From: Macrophomina tecta
Lineage: Eukaryota; Ascomycota; Dothideomycetes; Botryosphaeriales; Botryosphaeriaceae
Length of the DNA: 64,000 bases
Assembly (NCBI GenBank): GCA_024180945.1
Contig: JAKSGN010000006.1
Span: forward strand, 124,001 to 188,000
Reading direction: 5' to 3'
The position numbers and the translations under genes were made by a program. The notes under the pieces are model-generated. The model saw only the letters and a program-made list of their open reading frames with translations, was not told the origin of the DNA and searched no databases. Positions 59,274-64,000 of this stretch are shown piece after piece. Each line of letters starts with the position of its first letter. The stretch's first letter is position 1.

Positions 59274-59602
59274 GCAGGGGCAACTCGAGGATACTGACTG
59301 TTAGAGTTACTGGACAGGGCACTCTGACTATAGCAGTTTAATGAGATGATTCGTTGGGTTTTGCATTGTTGCAAATGAGAATGATAATAGTAATAGTAGA
59401 TCGGGAGTCAACTAGACTTGCACGGCCTATCACAGCTCCACTATGGGAGTGTTAAGCGCTGGTTGGACTGAATTGTGTCCCGGATCGTTTGTGCTTTGTG
59501 CTTGGACATAGCCAGTGTGGAACAGGGTATATATGCCAGCGTTCGCCGTACCTTTCCTCTGCGATTACGTTTTCTCCGTACGACACAGTCTGCTCAATCA
59601 AA
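59274..59602. other. Intergenic region
   Basis: About 330 bp. It carries the promoter of the next gene. The frame is open from 59489 but lacks an ATG until 59603. Nothing else is recognised. Confidence 0.4.
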
Positions 59603-61249
59603 ATGGAGGACGATTTACGCATGGCATCATGGACGGCAAAATCAACAGACAGCAGCTATACTTCTCCTTTATTTCTCACTGTGGGCGTTCCCTCTCCCGA
59701 TCGAACTACCGGGCGGATGAAGTTGCCATTCAGGCTCGGCAGCTGGCAATTCGAACTCCACGTGGATAAATCCCACTTCCCAGAACTTCTTGACCAAGTA
59801 GAAAACGGACCCCTTGGAAATATTCGCGCTCACAGCAGGTCTCTTATTAAGCGGAAAGTCCAAGACAGGCTTCTGGCAATGATAGAGACCTTGGATAAGA
59901 GCTTAGAGACGTACCGTCTGGTTTCGCACATATTCTTCAATAGGATCACGGGAAAACTCTCTGAAATAGGACCGAGGCACACCATTGGCGGTGATCTGGG
60001 GATTTCCGTCGACTTACCGGACCTTACCCGATTCTCATGGCGCGAAATACAAGTTCTCACCCCGGTCGGGCAGGATAGATACAAAGTCACAGTTCAAGGA
60101 GACGTATTCGGATGCTATACTCCGCGGCATGTCGGTATATTCTCCAAGGAAATCCGTCTTTGGCCAAAACTATCTGGCTCTTTAAAATCTCATCGAATTC
60201 GCTGTCCGAAATTAAGAGGGCTGGTGGTAGCTACACACAATAAAACGGCAGTCCGCGGAATTCTTTACGATTGGATCGAGCCATGGTGCGAAGCAAACAC
60301 TCTTGACGACGTCGATACCTTCAGTATAAGCCGACATCGGAGAGAGATATGGTACAGGCAAATCTCTGACTCCATTCATGGCGTGCATAGACTGGGCTTA
60401 CGATGTGTCGAAAAGCGACTTGGCTGGTCTTCCGAAGTGGCACGGAGAGTTGTGATCGATCAAAAACTCAACGCGAACCTCGCAATCATCGCTTTCGGAA
60501 GCTGGAGCCGACCAAAAGCCCGGGATATCAGCATGCTACTAGACAACGAAAGATGGGAGCTCGATGTGAGCCCGGAGCCTGACTTCACCTTCTTAAGGAA
60601 ATTACGAGAGCTCCTTCGGCTCGGTTCTGTGGTCATTTCTCCATTTGACGCCTGTGCGGCTCAACAGGGCCATCTTCCGCTCTTTACGACTTTGCCTGCC
60701 GATTTACGAAACATGGTCTATGAGTACACCCTAGTAGAGCCCGGCCCTCTCTTGTGCAGGTATGGAGGATTCTACCGTCGAAATCCATTGATTTCGAAGC
60801 GTTCAACTAGCTCTACACCCACCGAGGAACTCATGGAATCGTCCGGACTTTTCGGTACATCAAAAATGGTACGCCAGGAGTCAATGTCTTTTTTTGCCCA
60901 AAGAAACCACTTTCATGTAGAGGCGATTGAGATATGCTCATTTCTACGTTATCTTGGGCGGTTTACGAAATACCTAAAGAAGATCACCATTGTAGTAGTT
61001 CTTTCGGAGGATTATGATTTCTCTCAAGCCCAAGAGACTAGCATTATGGAGTTGCGGAAGAGGGCTACAAATTTGCGGTCCGTTGAAGTGCTAATTCGCA
61101 ACACAATCACATACTCGTGGCATAAAGAACGACTTATTTATGCACTTCAAGGCTTTCGAGACCTCCAGACGTTTGAGATTAGCCCTAAAAGTTGGGGTCT
61201 ATCAGCAAAAGATCGAAAGGAGATGGAAGAACATATTCAACGGAAGTAG
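59603..61249 (+). CDS. Pseudokinase-like protein fused to a 2EXR/F-box-like region, 548 aa
   Basis: Single exon from the first ATG (MEDDLRMASW). Residues about 205-305 follow the layout of fungal kinase-like proteins: a LRGLVVATHNKTAVRGILYDWIE strand region, then WYRQISDSIHGVHRLGL where an HxxGIVHGD-type catalytic loop would be. The catalytic Asp is absent, and the DFG position reads AFG (LAIIAFGSWS), so catalysis is unlikely. From about residue 356, LPLFTTLPADLRNMVYEYTL matches the opening of fungal 2EXR/F-box-like domains, and the remaining 190 residues continue that type of fold. The combination suggests a regulatory or scaffold protein rather than an enzyme. The domain reading is by eye and moderate in strength. 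Confidence 0.6.
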   Translation: MEDDLRMASWTAKSTDSSYTSPLFLTVGVPSPDRTTGRMKLPFRLGSWQFELHVDKSHFPELLDQVENGPLGNIRAHSRSLIKRKVQDRLLAMIETLDKSLETYRLVSHIFFNRITGKLSEIGPRHTIGGDLGISVDLPDLTRFSWREIQVLTPVGQDRYKVTVQGDVFGCYTPRHVGIFSKEIRLWPKLSGSLKSHRIRCPKLRGLVVATHNKTAVRGILYDWIEPWCEANTLDDVDTFSISRHRREIWYRQISDSIHGVHRLGLRCVEKRLGWSSEVARRVVIDQKLNANLAIIAFGSWSRPKARDISMLLDNERWELDVSPEPDFTFLRKLRELLRLGSVVISPFDACAAQQGHLPLFTTLPADLRNMVYEYTLVEPGPLLCRYGGFYRRNPLISKRSTSSTPTEELMESSGLFGTSKMVRQESMSFFAQRNHFHVEAIEICSFLRYLGRFTKYLKKITIVVVLSEDYDFSQAQETSIMELRKRATNLRSVEVLIRNTITYSWHKERLIYALQGFRDLQTFEISPKSWGLSAKDRKEMEEHIQRK

Positions 61250-61783
61250 TGCATAGCACGAATACTGCATAAGTAATTATTAATAGAAGGTCTATAGTTA
61301 GCGTCCTTTTTACTCCCATTGGATGTGTACATCATAAAATTAGGTAGTTGTACGCCTTGCAACGCAGTAATAATAATGGAAAGAATAGTAGTAATAATAA
61401 TAGAAAGAATAATAGGAATAATGATAATGGTGGTAATAATAACTAGGCTAGAGAAGACCGCATGCGCGCGCTAATTAGAGGCGGGTTTACTCCGGTCGAT
61501 GGAGCAAATTATCGCGCAGAACCCGAAGCATCCGTGTGCTGGGCAATCAACTTCGTATCTTATGATACAGCAGTCCACGCAAGAGGCTGGATAGACCAGT
61601 AGGAATACGAGAGTAAAGGGTACTTAACCCTGGTTAGTCTTTCCTCCACTTACCACAGTACCTCAGCTCCTCAGAAAGCCGCTATTAATACTGCTCTAAT
61701 ACCCATCAAACCTACGCCACCATCAAGCACCGACAAAGGAAAGCATATTGCCATACCGTCAGCTCCGGCGTCCACTCTCTGAA
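61250..61783. other. Intergenic region with AAT-rich microsatellite
   Basis: 534 bp. An imperfect (AAT/AATAG)n tract occupies about 61363-61443. The right part likely carries the 5' UTR of the next gene. Confidence 0.5.
61363..61443 (+). repeat. Imperfect AAT-rich microsatellite
   Basis: A run of AATAATAATGG, AATAGTAGTAATAATAATAG and related units. Confidence 0.7.
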
Positions 61784-62511
61784 AGTAAGATCCCACCTAC
61801 CCTTCGCCACGGTCCCTTTTAAAACTCATTGAGCAACATCTTCTAATAAGCAATACTAGTGGAATACACTGAGAGGAAAGCCTTGGCGATAGAAGCAAGC
61901 AAAAGGCTCAATTGGGTGCTCGAGAATAAATCACAAGAACGTACTGTTAGTCCAAGCAAGAAGCCGCACGTAAGCCGCACTCGCTACATCGATCCTCATC
62001 GAGAGAGATCATATCGCCAGTATTCATCAGGACTACACGATCTCTATGAAAAGAGGGATGGAAGAAAAATGGATATGAGTGAGTTACTTACTTTTAATAC
62101 AAGCGAAATATGCGCTAATTATGAGTAGACTGGCCATCGACTGGAAATTCTCGAGAAACGGCTCTAAGACCCAACCAGACAAACACCGGCATTCACATGT
62201 ACAATCCATACGTTGGAGGTCATAAGCTCCCCATCATTATGGCTGCCAGACGGTACAATCTGCAGCGTAGTATCGTTGTCCCAGGAGAGTATTTGCATTC
62301 CTTTAGAAGAAATAGCTCCTGGACAGCCAGCCCATTAGATGGCGAGACGATTCCTCAATATCCTCAAGAGGAGCTAAACATGAACATTGGATGTCAATTG
62401 GCACAGTCTGCCGGCTTGCACTTGCAAACAACGGAATTACCTGTAAAGAAGGGAACTAAAAGAGTCAGTTTTGAACTTCCGTGCGGTATAAGCAAGAGGA
62501 ATAAATATTAA
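61784..62511 (+). CDS. Hypothetical basic protein, about 200 aa (start codon may be split by an intron)
   Basis: The exons 61860-62078 and 62129-62511 join cleanly over a 50 bp intron (GTGAGT to GAGTAG). In that frame the first codon would need one base from upstream. A GTAAGA donor at 61785 and the CTAG acceptor ending at 61859 would supply A, giving A|TG GAA TAC as a split start and 603 nt in frame. The protein is rich in Arg, Lys, Ser and Tyr (HVSRTRYIDPHRERSYRQYSS), with no membrane segment or known domain. An additional upstream coding exon is the alternative. Confidence 0.45.
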
Positions 62512-62580
62512 AATTGTATGTATTCATCTATTAAGGTGCTGATTCTACTATGGTCGCGTGATTACAACTATCGGATTGTC

Positions 62581-63060
62581 TTAGGCAGATGCTGGCCTTC
62601 GACTCTCTCGCTGGATGTCGACCCACTCCTTGAGAACTTCGTTTTCTTGCTTCAGACTCTCAATATGCACCCGAAGCTGATCAATCTCTTGTGATTTCTG
62701 CTCAAGCTTTGTTGATGCCTCCAACCAAGCTTTGTGCCATGCGCTAACAATAATTGTCTGATGGACATAGTGTCGTTCCAGGGTGAAGGACCTCATATAC
62801 TGCTCTCGAAGCGCCTCTTGCGTCTGCGCATGCGCTTGTATTTCCATATTGAGCATCAGGATAGCTGACTGTCCATAGTCCGGCGGAAGGAATGAGGCCT
62901 GCTCTTGTTGCTCAGGGCTGATTGAAGTATCTGTTGAGCTAGAGTTGAAGTTGTAATTTCCTGCAGCGACAAATGACCCGAAGCTGTCTTCCAAAGAATA
63001 CAAGGATTCTGGGAGATCAGCACCGCTGTGGGTGCTCGGTTGAATCTGGTGGGAACCCAT
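62581..63060 (-). CDS. Hypothetical coiled-coil protein, 159 aa
   Basis: Single exon from ATG at 63060. The N-terminal third is Ser/Gln/Asn-rich. The C-terminal 60 residues form a predicted coiled coil with a leucine-zipper-like heptad pattern (LEQKSQEIDQLRVHIESLKQ, then ENEVLKEWV). No basic DNA-binding region precedes the coil, so a bZIP factor is not supported. It is convergent with the preceding gene, with stops about 70 bp apart. Function unknown. Confidence 0.6.
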   Translation of the reverse strand: MGSHQIQPSTHSGADLPESLYSLEDSFGSFVAAGNYNFNSSSTDTSISPEQQEQASFLPPDYGQSAILMLNMEIQAHAQTQEALREQYMRSFTLERHYVHQTIIVSAWHKAWLEASTKLEQKSQEIDQLRVHIESLKQENEVLKEWVDIQRESRRPASA

Positions 63061-63366
63061 TTTTCTGATAGTTTCGTGATAAATCTGATGCTATTAGCTC
63101 GTTGTTAATATCCGGTGACTTCTTGAGGTGGCGGCTTTTATTTAAGGGCAATTGACATAGCTGGCCCTCAGATTCTGCAGAGTGGAGAGATAGACTAAAC
63201 AGATTTCCGTGTTCGCGAAAACAGGCGCTGCCCAAAGTCCGCTTCTAGTCACAGCGCTTATGACGAAAACCGGAAAACTGTTTGGGAATATGGCAGAACT
63301 AGGTACAAATTAAATCCAGACACCCGCAGAAGGAGAAAACCTGTGGATCTCATATATCGCATAAAA
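63061..63366. other. Divergent intergenic region
   Basis: About 306 bp between the coiled-coil gene and the LPMO-like gene. A shared promoter is likely. No specific element was recognised. Confidence 0.4.
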
Positions 63367-64000
63367 ATGCTTAACACTGGGCTGTTACTCATCTCGCTTC
63401 TTTCCGCTGTTTCTGCCCATTCTTGGGTGGAACAGGTCTCGAAGCTTAATGCGGCGGGTACTATCACCAGGATCAGAGGGTTTCCTCGAGGGAATGGTAA
63501 GCAGTCGAAGCCTGTACGTAAATTTAGCTAAATGTGCGTAGTGCCTCGTGTTCTTAACGGGGCTCCGAATACAAACTTCGAGGACAGCAAGATGACGTAC
63601 ATGTTACCACCGGATGGCCGTGCCGAAGCAATAATATATCCTTCGGACCCCATATGTAAGCCAACCCAACAAAACACTAACCAGACAGTAGGTAGCCCAA
63701 TGCTTAAAGCGGAGAGCGGAAGCCGCATTATTTTAATGTACCAAGAAAACGGACACGTGACTTTACCTGAGGCTTCGCCGGGCAAGCTTACGTCCGGGAC
63801 AGTCTGGACATACGGGACTGCAATCCCTTCTCTAGGAGATACATTGCTAAGTATACACGGTGTGTGGAATGAAACAGGTACAGCTGGCAATCAAAGAGGC
63901 AGGCTATTGGGTAAAGCTCCCTTTGATGATGGGAGGTGTTACCAAATAAATCAGAGCGCGGAGTCGCAAAGACGCCAAAAGCTACCTCAACGCCAACATC
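63367..64000 (+). CDS. Secreted LPMO-like protein (DUF7492-type), 3' cut by window
   Basis: Starts with a signal peptide (MLNTGLLLISLLSAVSA) followed immediately by HSWVEQV, so the mature protein begins with His. An N-terminal His is the copper-brace hallmark of lytic polysaccharide monooxygenases. Exon 1 is 63367-63496. A 45 bp intron (63497-63541, TAG acceptor) is followed by exon 2, which runs off the window. Exon 2 reads VPRVLNGAPN, then DPICKPTQQ, MYQENGHVTLPEASPGK with a second candidate copper His, WTYGT, and DDGRCYQIN. This pattern is familiar from fungal proteins annotated DUF7492. The activity on polysaccharide is inferred, not shown. Confidence 0.75.

Noticed and set aside
1..64000. 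CRISPR arrays, bacterial operons, ribosome binding sites, rRNA
   Set aside because: Introns and gene families show a eukaryotic fungal genome. No regular direct repeats with spacers were seen. tRNA genes were looked for only by eye and none was recognised.

Overview
The window comes from a filamentous ascomycete (Pezizomycotina-type) genome. Most genes carry short 43-75 bp GT-AG introns with CTAAC/CTGAC-like branch sites. The gene content is typical of such fungi: a CYP, a DHA1-type MFS transporter, a DUF6536 membrane protein, an FHA-kinase, a 2EXR-like protein and an LPMO-like secreted protein. A hAT transposon lies at the left edge, and several genes are decaying.

The centre of interest is a polyketide cluster at about 1-37.8 kb. 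Two giant intronless synthase genes diverge from a shared 1.4 kb promoter region. PKS-A (complement 1063-13200, 4045 aa) reads ACP | KS-DH*-(psiMT)-KR-ACP | KS-AT-DH-ER-MT-KR and then stops without an ACP, in AT-rich sequence next to the hAT element. PKS-B (14644-32184, 5846 aa) reads [degenerate DH]-MT-[psiKR]-ACP | KS-AT-DH-MT-KR-ACP | KS-DH-ER-MT-KR-ACP-TE. Together they hold four KS, only two AT, five ACP, four clear MT and one TE. This is a bacterial-style multimodular line in a fungus, where single-module iterative type I PKSs are the rule. Two modules have no AT. ER precedes MT in both fully reducing modules. Three of the four recognisable KRs have His where the catalytic Tyr is expected, and the TE resembles that of animal fatty acid synthase. 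A P450 (32899-34779, eight exons) and an MFS transporter (36065-37783, four exons) follow on the plus strand as likely tailoring and export genes.

From 37.8 to 50 kb the DNA is gene-poor. It holds a broken DUF6536 membrane-protein gene, a small secreted protein, and decayed genes with TAG/TAA stops. From 50 to 64 kb lie lineage-type hypothetical genes. One is a duplicated divergent gene pair in which each copy has kept a different member intact. Between the copies sits an FHA-kinase gene. To the right are a pseudokinase/2EXR-like protein, small hypotheticals, and an LPMO-like secreted protein cut by the right edge.

All functions are read from sequence motifs. No database search was possible. 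Splice sites were chosen by hand from frame, motif and branch-site agreement.
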